Below the pieces are notes generated by a model. It had not been told where the DNA came from. It saw only the letters and a program-made list of their open reading frames with translations, and searched no databases. This document shows, piece after piece, positions 53,016 through 61,364 of a DNA stretch of 64,000 nt (its first letter is position 1; the number at the start of each line of letters is the position of its first letter). The position numbers and the translations under genes are program-made. Origin of the DNA: NCED01 sp035493955 (GTDB taxonomy: Bacteria; Pseudomonadota; Alphaproteobacteria; Caulobacterales; Caulobacteraceae); NCBI GenBank assembly GCA_035493955.1, contig DATJHI010000023.1:62001-126000 (forward strand). The letters run 5' to 3'.

Positions 53016-53426
53016 CTAGGGCAGCGGCGTGGATACGGTGGTTGAGTAGCTGATCGGGAAGCTGGCCAGGGACGGGACGCCCAGGGTGGTGCTGTAGACT
53101 CCGGTGAGGTTGGCCACCTTGCTCCCGCCGGTGGTGTTGATCTGCAGATTGACGGTGACGTTGGGGTCGGCCATGCCCTGGAGCGTATTCTGGACCATGG
53201 TCTGCAACGCCGGCTGGGTAAGCGTGGGGTCCAGAAGCAGGGCGCGCGAAGCCTTTTCCAGGGCGAAGCGCAGGCTGGAATTGCAGTGCTGGGCCCAGCC
53301 GAACTGGACCACGCAGAACACCATGGCGACGAAGACGGGCAGGACCATCGCGAACTCGACCGCCGTAGCGCCGCCGCGGTGGCGAAACAGTCGGGTGGGG
53401 GCGCGCCCGATGCGGTCAGCGGACAC
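53016..53426 (-). CDS. TadE-family pseudopilin
   Basis: A 136-residue protein with RHRGGATAVEFAMVLPVFVA at the N-terminus, the TadE-type cleavage and helix motif with the glutamate at +5. A long soluble tail follows. Its start overlaps the previous gene's end by 11 bases. TadE/F pseudopilins are needed for Flp/Tad pili. No other Tad machinery genes lie in the window. Confidence 0.83.
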   Translation of the reverse strand: MSADRIGRAPTRLFRHRGGATAVEFAMVLPVFVAMVFCVVQFGWAQHCNSSLRFALEKASRALLLDPTLTQPALQTMVQNTLQGMADPNVTVNLQINTTGGSKVANLTGVYSTTLGVPSLASFPISYSTTVSTPLP

Positions 53427-53838
53427 GGACCACCTTCTGTTCTGAAAGCGGGATGCTGTTGACTCCGTTCGAGGCCGTGGCCGTGGCGCTCAACGTCACG
53501 TAGACGGCCGGCGGCGTCGAGCCCGAACACAGCGTTCCGCAGGCCGCAGCCACCCCGGCGCACTGGCAGATCCGCTGCACCGACACCGCGGCATTGGCGG
53601 GAGGGGTGGGCCAGGACTGAAGCATCAGGCTCTGGGCCGTCGGATCATCGGTCCCGCCGTTCATGTAGTAGGTCGAACCGGCCTTGAGGGCGAGGCGCAT
53701 GTCCTCGATGCGGGACGCCGTCTGCCAGACGCTGAAGGCGACCAAGGCCAAGGCGGCGAGGACCGGGGCGACGAGCGCCATCTCCACGGCCGCTACGCCC
53801 ATGGAGTCGCGCAGAAGGCCGCTCAGGCGCTTCATCAC
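53416..53838 (-). CDS. TadE/TadF-like pseudopilin
   Basis: A 140-residue protein with MGVAAVEMALVAPVLAALALVAF, the same A-A-x-E pattern as TadE and TadF. It has four cysteines (RICQCAGVAAACGTLC) that may form disulfides. Stops overlap the next gene. Ends just before a larger TadG-like gene with only one base between. Confidence 0.8.
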   Translation of the reverse strand: MMKRLSGLLRDSMGVAAVEMALVAPVLAALALVAFSVWQTASRIEDMRLALKAGSTYYMNGGTDDPTAQSLMLQSWPTPPANAAVSVQRICQCAGVAAACGTLCSGSTPPAVYVTLSATATASNGVNSIPLSEQKVVRVR

Positions 53839-53839
53839 G

Positions 53840-55051
53840 CTATTCCACCAGCTTCACGCCGCCCGGAATCGGGAGGCTGTTGAAACCCATGGCCGTACAG
53901 TTCACGCTGATGGAGGTGTTGCCCGACCATTGCACGGTAGAGGCCACGATCTGGGTGCAGCCGTTCTGGCCCGAAAAATTTCCCAGGTAGCTGAGGTCCT
54001 GGCTTGGGAAATAGATCACCCCGGTCATGTGTGATCCGGCCGTGCCGTTCAGGGTATTCGAGCCGCTGGCGGACCGGTCGCCGAACAGCAGGATTCCCGA
54101 ATAGGGCCCCGTGGTCGGCGCGCTGAGCTGCACCACGGCGTTGCCGTTCATGGTCACGTGGGCGCCGCCCTTGAGGTAGAAGACCACCCCGCTGCCGGTC
54201 ACGTTGGCGTTGGCGTTGATCTTCAGATCGCCACCGCTGACGATATAGACGCCGGGGTTCAGGGCGACCGTCGAGTTCAGGGTCATTCCGTTGCAATAGA
54301 CCCCAGGGTCCAATACCGAGCCGTTGTCGTTGTTGCAGCCCGAGCCGGTGGGCGCCGGCAGTCCGGCGTAGGGATCGGCGACCGGGGGAGCTTGGAGCAT
54401 CGGCGCGGCGCAGGCGGTCAGGGTCATGCCGGAGGTGGCTGACACCCCGCCGCCGCTGACGGCGCAATCGGCCCTCATGGTGCTGGAGCCCTGCACATTG
54501 ATCGCGTCCGAGGCGATCGAATTGGCCATGACATCACAGCCCTGCAGGGTCATGGACGCTGAGCCCGAGACGTTCAGGGCGCGCGACGCCGACGGCGCCA
54601 GGGCCAGCACGCAAGCTGACCCAGCGGTCTGGTAGGCCGCCACCGAGCGGGCGGTCATATGCACCGGCGTATTGGAGAAATAGGCGGTGAAGAAACGCTG
54701 TGCGTCGGCCTGGAGCACGACCTCGACCGCATTCCCCCCTGTATAGGCCCCCGAGGTCGGCGGCGCCTGCACCGCGATCGCGCCGCTGCTGGTGTCGAAA
54801 CCGTTCTGGGTCGCTCCGGCGGTCGCCGCCGCGGTGATCGCGGCGAGGTCTGCTCCCGAACGCTTCACGATCGCACCAGCATAGGCAGCGGCGTCGACTG
54901 CAGACTGCATCTGCAGGCGTTTGTACTCCCAATAGCTGGTCTCGACGCCGAAACCCGCCCCGCCGATGATCACCGGCAGGACGAGCGCAAACATGATGGC
55001 GACGTTGCCCCTGTTTGCGCGCAGCCAATGTGACAATCGGAGGCGCCCCAT
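53840..55051 (-). CDS. TadG-like pilus-assembly protein
   Basis: A 403-residue protein with the NRGNVAIMFALVLPVIIGGA membrane segment and SAVDAAAYAGA, the DUF2134/TadG N-terminal pattern. The large C-terminal part contains many glycine/asparagine-rich beta repeats (GGDLKINANANVTG) but no clear von Willebrand domain. The frame extends upstream to 55225, but the ATG at 55051 begins the family pattern. Confidence 0.8.
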   Translation of the reverse strand: MGRLRLSHWLRANRGNVAIMFALVLPVIIGGAGFGVETSYWEYKRLQMQSAVDAAAYAGAIVKRSGADLAAITAAATAGATQNGFDTSSGAIAVQAPPTSGAYTGGNAVEVVLQADAQRFFTAYFSNTPVHMTARSVAAYQTAGSACVLALAPSASRALNVSGSASMTLQGCDVMANSIASDAINVQGSSTMRADCAVSGGGVSATSGMTLTACAAPMLQAPPVADPYAGLPAPTGSGCNNDNGSVLDPGVYCNGMTLNSTVALNPGVYIVSGGDLKINANANVTGSGVVFYLKGGAHVTMNGNAVVQLSAPTTGPYSGILLFGDRSASGSNTLNGTAGSHMTGVIYFPSQDLSYLGNFSGQNGCTQIVASTVQWSGNTSISVNCTAMGFNSLPIPGGVKLVE

Positions 55052-55337
55052 AAGCTGAGTTTCGCCATGCAGGATAAATCTCTGGATAAGAAGGACGCTT
55101 ACCCGTGCATCCACCATATCGACGGCTCCCGCGTGGGTGCGCGGAGGTGCGCGCCCGCAGCGGAGTTGCAGGTGGAAAAGGCCACGGAAGCGCCTCTGGT
55201 TAAGGCTGACGGACGAGCCGATCAACGGACGGTCCTGTCGGCGGCCGCCAGATTCTTAACCGTGCGGGGCGATAGACTGTAATTTGGAGTTATCGTGCGG
55301 CTGGTAGAGCGCCTTCGGCGCAGCATGTGAAACGGAT

Positions 55338-55718
55338 ATGATCGAGGGACGCCCCTGGGAAAAGGCCACGGCCATGTCGATTGAAGCTGATCGTCGGTCG
55401 AGCGACCAAACCGCGAGCCGCCGCCGCGCGCTGCTCGCGGGCAAGATCGTGTTCGACCATGGCGCCCGATCGCTCGACTGCACCATTCGTGATCTGTCGG
55501 AAACCGGCGCAAAGGTTCGTCTGGCTGGTCCGGAGCTCTTGCCGGAACGCTTCTACTTGATCGAGTTCCGGCACGGCGTGGCGTTCCAGGCCAGAGTGGC
55601 GTGGACACGCCCACCGGAACTCGGCCTGGAGTTCATGGCGTCACACAAACTTGACGGCGCCAGCTCTGGCGAACTGGCGGCCATGAGGCGGATCTGGATG
55701 GAGCACGTCGCCCGGTAA
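55338..55718 (+). CDS. PilZ-domain protein
   Basis: A 126-residue single PilZ domain: RRRALLAGKIVFDHGARSLD gives the RxxxR motif and TIRDLSETGAKVRL the D/NxSxxG motif of c-di-GMP binding. A second ATG at 55374 with GGGAAAAGG upstream may be the true start (114 residues). Close to pilin genes, it may link c-di-GMP to surface attachment. Confidence 0.87.
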   Translation: MIEGRPWEKATAMSIEADRRSSDQTASRRRALLAGKIVFDHGARSLDCTIRDLSETGAKVRLAGPELLPERFYLIEFRHGVAFQARVAWTRPPELGLEFMASHKLDGASSGELAAMRRIWMEHVAR

Positions 55719-55865
55719 GGACCGGAGCGCGCGTGGGCGTGGCCCACTTTGTGGCGGTAATGACTGTTTGCGCCAAGGGATCTGGAACGCGCACAGCGGC
55801 TTGCTCCTGAATTTCACAGGCGGTTCTGGCGTTCAGTCTGTTTCAGGGATTCCCGAGCCCGGCGC

Positions 55866-55881
55866 CGGCCGGGTGGCGGTG
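55866..55881 (+). repeat. tRNA-Ser-end-like scar, leftmost copy
   Basis: The sequence CGGCCGGGTGGCGGTG matches the ends of the longer copies at 56517 and 59427. TGGCGGTG at 55874-55881 is the reverse complement of a tRNA-Ser 3' end (CACCGCCA). After it comes TCGGCAGTC, again like the other copies (GCAGTC, TCAGTC). Confidence 0.5.
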
Positions 55882-56107
55882 TCGGCAGTCGGGTAAGAAC
55901 TCACCTCCAAGGTGGCGCTAGGCAACGCCTCTCTGCCCAGCAGGCGTATCTCGTACGGAATAAATGCCCATTATCGACCAAGGCAAGATGGGATTGCACG
56001 CCAAAGACGCAGATCATCCAGGTCCCCGGGCGCGACCCAATAGATCGAATAGCCCTGGCGAGTTTCCCGGCCTTGAAGAAATGCGTGAACCACGTCCAAC
56101 AATATAA

Positions 56108-56317
56108 TCAAGGCGTGAACGCCATCCCCCCCCCACCGACTTCAAGCTGTTTAACAAAATACTTGCAATCCAGGTTCGCACAGGCCCACCAGTCCCCCGG
56201 ATTCCCTTCTTTCTCCTCTGGAGGAAAAAAAGAAATTACGAGTTCTGAATACTCAAAATCACCGGTAGCTTGGTTGAGTAGCTGCTCGGCGTCCTCCAAA
56301 TGGACGGGCAGGGGCAT
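56108..56317 (-). CDS. doubtful small ORF, 69 residues
   Basis: An acidic frame (LEDAEQLLNQATGDFEYSEL) with DWWACANLDCKYFVKQLEVG near its end, more protein-like than the overlapping plus-strand frame. No ribosome site lies before the ATG. It may be the remnant of a longer gene, since the frame stays open upstream of the ATG. Confidence 0.25.
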   Translation of the reverse strand: MPLPVHLEDAEQLLNQATGDFEYSELVISFFPPEEKEGNPGDWWACANLDCKYFVKQLEVGGGGMAFTP

Positions 56318-56516
56318 GACGCAGCCATAGCATGCACGAACATTTTTGCGTCGCGATGCGTTGAATGAGACGCTGGATCGCGGTGGCGCATCGACAATGC
56401 GCTAAGCTTAGTGACCGTGTCGCCCGGGGGCATTACGATCTCCTATACATTTCTTCGCCAATGCCCGGCCATGTAGGGTGTTCGGCTAAGTCCGTTAGTC
56501 ACGCAAAGCCCTGGGG

Positions 56517-56589
56517 AATTCGCCGGCCCTTTCCGGCGCTTGCGAAATCGGCTCAGAGAGAGCCGACTAACCACGGCCGGGTGGCGGTG
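56517..56589 (+). repeat. element-tail direct repeat, copy A
   Basis: A 73-base stretch starting AATTCGCCGGCCCTTTCCGG and ending GGCCGGGTGGCGGTG, closely matching 59427-59500. The shared core CTCAGAGAGAGCCGACTAAC is identical in both. It ends in TGGCGGTG, the complement of a tRNA-Ser 3' end. Only this distal part of an element tail survives here; no recombinase gene precedes it. Confidence 0.7.
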
Positions 56590-56836
56590 GACGCAGTCGA
56601 GCTGCGGCCTTTCTCCCGACATGCCCGGCACGCCCTCATGGTGCTTCACGGCTGATGTTGACGTTTCCGCCGAACATCCGAAGCATTTGGGCTATCGCCT
56701 ATAAAACCTAGCGGGTTCCTTTAGCGATCCTGTCCCGAGCGGCGACCATGTCTCCGCCAGCCTTGTAGAGGCAGATTCTGAGCTTTCGCTCGTGACTGCC
56801 GAAATTCACACATCCAATCTAATCGAGGAAGCACCT

Positions 56837-57625
56837 ATGGCTATGCCTTGGGACGAATACGCGCGCGCTGAGTGGGACGATAACGCCGATCCGGGACCGC
56901 TGGGCGGAGCAGATCCTTCGGTAAATTGGCCATATTACAATCAACTTATCGGACTCGCTGGCCAGAATTGGCAAAATTTCCAACCCGATAGCTCAAATCT
57001 ATCGACCTCTTCTCCGAACAATTCGCCGTTAGACGGAAGTGATTGGCAATCGGGCGTTGACAACAATGGCGCTGACCTGATCCAGGGAGGGCTGGGTTAT
57101 CTTCCCCTAGCCGCGCGAAGCCCGGATGGCTCTTCAGGCGCTTTCGATCCCGCGCAGCCTTGGTTGGGAGCTAATCTCGATCGCAATCCCTGGACGCCGA
57201 ACACTCCCTTAGAACTGACTCCGCTCGGCAATCCGGCCAATCCGCGCCTTCGGAGGGAATGGGAACGCCAGAACGGTCGCCCATGGCCGCGCGATCCGAA
57301 CACGGGACGCAACTACGACGTAGCTCACAAGAAAGCGCTTGCTGACGGTGGTACAAACACTGTCGACAACATTCATCCCATGCACCCTGACGCGCACGTC
57401 GCTGAGCACATGGCGAATGGCGACTATTCCAGATGGGCGCTTCGTCCCGGCATCGCCAGGGCGTTCGGCGGTACTGTGGCCAGAAGTCTGGATTTTTTGG
57501 CTATAGTTCCGATCATCACGGGTGTCATGTCTGGCCGTATCCGCACAGACACTACGGAGCACTTCCTGAACGACATCGCTGGCGTGCCCAGCAGCGATGA
57601 TCCGGTTGAGCCGCTCGAGGCCTGA
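56837..57625 (+). CDS. HNH-like nuclease toxin candidate
   Basis: A 262-residue protein. The N-terminal ~140 residues are Asn/Pro/Ser-rich with no known domain. Residues about 150-215 hold REWERQNGRPWPRDPNTGR, YDVAHKKALADGGTN, DNIHPMHPDAHVAEHM: an HNH/ColE7-like pattern with several histidines. A hydrophobic segment (SLDFLAIVPIITGVM) lies near the C-terminus. GAGGAA lies 6 bases before the ATG at 56837; an upstream start at 56792 is less likely. The next gene encodes a DUF4826-like candidate immunity protein. Lower GC than the chromosome. Confidence 0.65.
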   Translation: MAMPWDEYARAEWDDNADPGPLGGADPSVNWPYYNQLIGLAGQNWQNFQPDSSNLSTSSPNNSPLDGSDWQSGVDNNGADLIQGGLGYLPLAARSPDGSSGAFDPAQPWLGANLDRNPWTPNTPLELTPLGNPANPRLRREWERQNGRPWPRDPNTGRNYDVAHKKALADGGTNTVDNIHPMHPDAHVAEHMANGDYSRWALRPGIARAFGGTVARSLDFLAIVPIITGVMSGRIRTDTTEHFLNDIAGVPSSDDPVEPLEA

Positions 57626-57684
57626 TGATTTAGGCCTCATTCGCCCCGGCTTGCCTTGACCAGCGGCGTGTCCAAAATGGCGCG

Positions 57685-58197
57685 ATGAGCGCCCCTATAG
57701 ACATCTCGACATTCCAGCTCGAAGCCGACCCCGATCAAAATCCCGAGGATTTCGAAGAAGAAATCACTCTGCTTGAGGACCTGCGAGGCGACGCCCGTGC
57801 CTATGTCGAATCCCGCCCGTGGGCTCCTCCCGTGGCCGAGCTGTTGCTAGCATTCGGTGTTGGGGGAATCCTCGGGCTTTTCCTCGTTCGATTTGCCCAT
57901 GACATAAACGGCGAAACCGAACGTTGGATTGTGGTTGGCGATCTTCCCTGGATGAATTTCGAGACGGAAAACGCTCCCACGCCTGACGTGGCCCTCCGTC
58001 TGTACTGCGCAATCTGCGAGGACTGGGCAGAGAATATTCTGAAGGGAAGAAGTTTGACCGATAGCTACCCCATCCCTGTCGACCCGACAAAAGAGCATGC
58101 CGATATGCTTATGGGGCGGGTGGAATTCATTCGCGATAAAATCGTCCCCCTGGCCGCAAGTCGAACCGCTTCGAAGTCGATTAGTGGCGCCTTCTAG
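57685..58197 (+). CDS. candidate immunity protein, DUF4826-like
   Basis: A 170-residue acidic protein. GETERWIVVGDLPWMNF resembles the WWVxxGDLPTDY segment of the DUF4826 family, from memory. ALRLYCAICEDWAENILKGR is helical. It lacks a signal peptide, though LLLAFGVGGILGLFLVRF is hydrophobic. Starts 59 bases after the nuclease gene on the same strand, the usual layout of toxin and immunity genes. Cytoplasmic neutralisation of the nuclease is inferred. Confidence 0.6.
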   Translation: MSAPIDISTFQLEADPDQNPEDFEEEITLLEDLRGDARAYVESRPWAPPVAELLLAFGVGGILGLFLVRFAHDINGETERWIVVGDLPWMNFETENAPTPDVALRLYCAICEDWAENILKGRSLTDSYPIPVDPTKEHADMLMGRVEFIRDKIVPLAASRTASKSISGAF

Positions 58198-58235
58198 CCT
58201 TGGCTGCTCCCGCTGAGGGATCACTCGTCTCCAAC

Positions 58236-58391
58236 CGGAGCCGGCCCAAACTCCACCAAGGGTTTTTTGTGACTGCGCCAAGTGGACGCAGTCTAGGCGT
58301 CACTCCTCCCAGACGGAGCCGGCTCAAACTCCACCAACGGTTCGTTGTGACTGCCCCAGGTGGACGCAGCCGAGGCGTCACGCCGCCCGCC
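58236..58391 (+). repeat. two-copy 78-base tandem repeat
   Basis: CGGAGCCGG(C/T)(C/T)CAAACTCC recurs at 58236 and 58314 with a period of 78 bases, and both units continue through TTGTGACTG and GTGGACGCAG to GGCGTCAC. By eye about 85% identical. A partial third end (GGATCACTCGTCTCC) precedes the first unit. It lies between the immunity gene and the recombinase remnant and borders the truncation point of the latter. Confidence 0.75.
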
Positions 58392-58397
58392 ACCGCG

Positions 58398-59158
58398 CCG
58401 CTGAAGGGTCTGGTGTTCGATCAGGACGGCGATCCCATGAGCCCGACCGTTTCCTACGGTCAGTCTGGCAAGGCGTTCCGATATTATGTGTCGACGTCCC
58501 TGCAGCAGGGGCAAAAGCGCAGGCCCGGCACGATGCGGTCCGCCGGGTCTCAGCGCCACAGCTCGAGGCGCTCATCGCCGAGCGGATGCACCGACTATTC
58601 TCTGTAGGGGATTGGACCGACATGCGCCCGCTGCTGACGCGGGTGGAGCTGCTGTCCCATTCGCTGCACCTCTCGATCAAAGGCGAGAGCTTGTTGGGCG
58701 CGCATGGGTCGAACAGTGCAGCCGTGGAGGCTCTGATCAGACGCCTGGAGCCGGACGACCAGCTAAGGATCGAGCCAAAGCAGATGCTCAGGCTGGTCAT
58801 CGCCATGCGTCCGGTCTTCCGGGGCGGCCGCACATGGCTGGTCAATCCGAGCGGCGCCGGCGTGGTCAAGAAGCCCCGCACCGATCCTCAGCTCGCGGCC
58901 GGACTGCGTAACGCCCACGCTTGGCTTGCTCAACACAGCGCTTCGCCGGGCGCCAAGCCGGAGGTCCTCCGGGACGCCAGCTGCCCAGACGGGAGCTATG
59001 CCCGCCGGATCGTGCAGCTCGCGTTCCTGGCGCCGGACATTCAGAAGGCCATTATCGAAGGTCGTCAGCCGCCCGGATTGACCATGGCGGAAATGCTGGC
59101 TCGTGGCGTCCCGCTCGCCTGGCCCGATCAACGTCAGAAGTTCGGGTTTCCCAGTTAG
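58398..59158 (+). pseudogene. serine-recombinase C-terminal remnant, frameshifted
   Basis: Starts in the zinc-ribbon/insert region (PLKGLVFDQDGDPMSPTVS and FRYYVSTSLQQG) of a large serine recombinase, then shifts frame near 58500-58512 to ALIAERMHRLF, RPVFRGGRTWLVNP and the typical end FLAPDIQKAIIEGRQPPGLT ... GVPLAWPDQRQKFGF. The whole N-terminal resolvase catalytic domain is missing. The last codons (TTT CCC AGT TAG) form the first motif of the array that follows. A homologous remnant lies at 63205. Confidence 0.8.
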
Positions 59159-59326
59159 GGGCGGCGATTACCCAGTTTCGGCTGGGGAAATTCCCAGTTT
59201 ATTTTCCCGAAAACCGCAGCTTGGCGGGGCTAAGCGCCCTAATTTGCGGGGCTTCCGCGCGAGCGGATCGCCGCGCCTGAGCTGCTCGTGCGGTAAATTC
59301 CCAGTTATTTCCCAGTTTACGGGAAA
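59147..59326 (+). repeat. phased TTCCCAGTT motif array 1
   Basis: CCC cores of [T/A]TTCCCAGTT-type motifs lie at 59150, 59171, 59193, 59300 and 59311, plus a weak one (TTTTCCCGA) at 59206: offsets 0, 21, 43, 56, 150 and 161. The last motif forms an inverted repeat with ACGGGAAA. The first motif overlaps the recombinase stop codon. The array at 63637 has nearly the same spacing, suggesting a protein-binding array. Confidence 0.75.
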
Positions 59327-59426
59327 CCGGAGTGGATCGCGTCGGCGCAGAGACGCGCGGCCAAAGTCCGCCAAAAGGCGGGCCCTTTGAGCTTGGTTCA
59401 GGAAGAGCAACACCGGTTTGGCGGAG

Positions 59427-59500
59427 AATTCGCCGGTCGGTTCCGGCGCTTACAATGCCGGCCTCAGAGAGAGCCGACTAACCACGGCCGGGTGGCGGTG
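59427..59500 (+). repeat. element-tail direct repeat, copy B
   Basis: A 74-base stretch starting AATTCGCCGGTCGGTTCCGG, sharing CTCAGAGAGAGCCGACTAAC and GGCCGGGTGGCGGTG with copy A. TGGCGGTG (59493) lies 335 bases after the recombinase remnant's last base, the same distance as at the window end. Interpreted as the outer end of an integrated element. Confidence 0.75.
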
Positions 59501-59544
59501 CTGTCAGTCCAACGCCAACTTGTCTCCACTGCACGCGGCTGTCG

Positions 59545-60067
59545 CTAGGCGGGGAGGGGGTTAGGTTGCGGGGGACCTACACTCGGCCAGGGCGGCTGAG
59601 TGTACTCATCTCGGCTGACGAGATGGCGCTCCTGGTTGAAGTGGTTGTGGACGGAGCCGTGGACTGACGTGAATTTCTGAAGGGTCTTCATCCTGCGGAA
59701 TCTAGCATCGCCCGCTCTCGTCGTCGGAAAGGCTGGTGGCTGTTCTCGGCTCGGTTATTGGTCCAGCGGCCCACTTCTTGACGGTCGGCGTTGCCGATCT
59801 CCTTCAGGGCTGCCTTATAAGACCGCAGGCCGTCGGTGGTCACGGCCTTGGAGCGCCCATGCCGCTTCATGACCCGCTTGCGCCTTATCTTGGAGGCGAA
59901 CATCGGTCCGAACCGGTTCCACCATAGGCGCACCGTCTCATGGCAGATGTCGATCCCCCGCTCGTGCAAGAGGTCCTCCACGTAGCGTAGCGACAGCGGG
60001 TACTTCACGTACATCATCACCACAGACGGATCACCTCCGGCGAGGAGTCAAACCAGCGACCTGTTCT
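59545..60067 (-). pseudogene. IS6-family transposase remnant
   Basis: Fragments RWFDSSPEVIRL, YVKYPLSLRYVEDLLHERGI, HETVRLWWNRFGPMFASKIR, AVTTDGLRSYKAAL, WTNNRAENSHQPFRRRERAM and MKTLQKFTSVHGSVHNHFNQ are in IS6 order but in three frames. The catalytic middle (~50 residues between KRV and MKRHG, with two of three DDE acids) is deleted, and frameshifts lie near 60025 and 59703. It is therefore dead. No clear terminal inverted repeats were found. Confidence 0.78.
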
Positions 60068-60151
60068 ATGTCGGTGCTCCTCTTGGGAACGGCCGAGGCG
60101 GCCCCAGGTTAATACTCCCAGCGCCGCGCTGGCGTCGGAGATATCCACGTC

Positions 60152-61315
60152 ATGCCGGTCATCACAATTCCACGTATCCTGCTGTCGCTTCTGTCATGGG
60201 CTCTGCTCGCCGGCGCAATCTATCTGTTGTGGAGCTGGCACCAAGGACACGACCTCCGGCTTGCGGACGGGGCCGTGCGGCGTGTGGAGGGCGATCGATG
60301 GCGGCTCTATTCAGGGTTAGGTCTACTGGCGTGGTCATTCTTGGGGCGGTTCGTCGTTCTGAGGGTCATCCCCGCGGGTAAGGACGAGCCTCGCGAAGAA
60401 CGGGCTGCCGCAACGACTGTCGCAGCTCCGGATGGGTCGCTTATCCACGTTGAAACCCTAGGCGCCGTCGGAGCGCCAACGCTCGTGCTGACGCACGGCT
60501 GGGGTCTGAATGCGAACGCCTGGTGGTATGCCAAGCACGCCTTGGCGGCTCGCTTTCGTCTCGTGCTCTGGGACCTGCCTGGCCTGGGCCGCTCAAAAAT
60601 GCCCGAGGATGGAAAAATCACCATCGATCGCTTCGCCGAAGCGCTGGGAGCGGTCGTCCAGGCATCTGGGCCAGGACGGGTGATCTTGGTCGGGCACAGC
60701 ATTGGTGGAATGGCGACCCAAACCTTCTGGCGGGCGTGCCCACAATCCCTGAGAGCTCAGATCGCGGGCATGGTGCTTGTCGATACCACGTACGAAAACC
60801 CCATAAGGACCATGTGGCTCAGTCCACTGTGGCGAGCGTTGCGCTGGCCCGTCATCGAACCCTTGTTCTGGCTGACGATCGCGCTCTCGCCGCTGGTCTG
60901 GCTTGCCAGTTGGCAGGGCTACCTTAGCGGCTCGAACCAGCTAGCCATGCGCCTGACTGGTTTCGGTCGGTTCGCAACGCGCGGCCAAGTGGACTTCACG
61001 GCCCGCCTGGCTTGCAAGGGATCTCCCGGTGTTCAGGCTAAGGGCAACCTCGCCATGTTCCGGTGGAGCGTGACGGAACTCCTGCCGGCCGTCGATTTGC
61101 CGATGCTTGTCCTGACCGGAACCAAGGATATCGTGACCCTTCCCAGCGCGAGTGAACTGATTGCTGACGCCGCGCCGCAAGCTCGAATCTTCAAGGTTCA
61201 AGGCGCCGGTCACATGGGCTTCATGGAGCGATCCGAAGCCTACAATGGCGCGATTGTCGAATTCGCCGATGAGGTCTTCGCGCGCAAAGCTATCGAACGT
61301 TCGATCGCGGACTGA
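60152..61315 (+). CDS. alpha/beta-hydrolase with N-terminal membrane helices
   Basis: A 387-residue protein. Two hydrophobic helices (LLSLLSWALLAGAIYLLWSW and LYSGLGLLAWSFLGRFVVLR) precede an alpha/beta-hydrolase domain: LTHGWGLNANAWW, VGHSIGGMATQTF (nucleophile Ser), LTGTKDIVTLPS (acid) and GAGHMGFMERS (His). It likely acts on a lipid-like or small ester at the membrane. Cargo of the rightmost island, with somewhat lower GC. Confidence 0.82.
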   Translation: MPVITIPRILLSLLSWALLAGAIYLLWSWHQGHDLRLADGAVRRVEGDRWRLYSGLGLLAWSFLGRFVVLRVIPAGKDEPREERAAATTVAAPDGSLIHVETLGAVGAPTLVLTHGWGLNANAWWYAKHALAARFRLVLWDLPGLGRSKMPEDGKITIDRFAEALGAVVQASGPGRVILVGHSIGGMATQTFWRACPQSLRAQIAGMVLVDTTYENPIRTMWLSPLWRALRWPVIEPLFWLTIALSPLVWLASWQGYLSGSNQLAMRLTGFGRFATRGQVDFTARLACKGSPGVQAKGNLAMFRWSVTELLPAVDLPMLVLTGTKDIVTLPSASELIADAAPQARIFKVQGAGHMGFMERSEAYNGAIVEFADEVFARKAIERSIAD

Positions 61316-61364
61316 GAGGACCCAGGCTCTTACCCAACAGACCTCGCGAGAGCGACGACTGAGT

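Larger units (their letters stand above)
55719..56836. other. gene-poor, lower-GC left end of the accessory region
   Basis: About 1.1 kb with no strong gene. It holds two integration-scar sequences (near 55866 and 56517), a doubtful minus-strand frame (56108-56317) and AT-rich tracts. Composition is lower in GC than everything to the left, which suggests foreign origin. Confidence 0.55.

Noticed and set aside
56073..56330. 85-codon plus-strand frame
   Set aside because: Serine/proline-rich antisense of the minus-strand frame; no ribosome site and no family features.
56365..56655. 96-codon plus-strand frame
   Set aside because: Runs through scar repeat A; its apparent coding comes from the repeat.
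58200..58607. 135-codon frame after the immunity gene
   Set aside because: It is the tandem repeat read through into the frameshifted recombinase remnant, not a separate gene.
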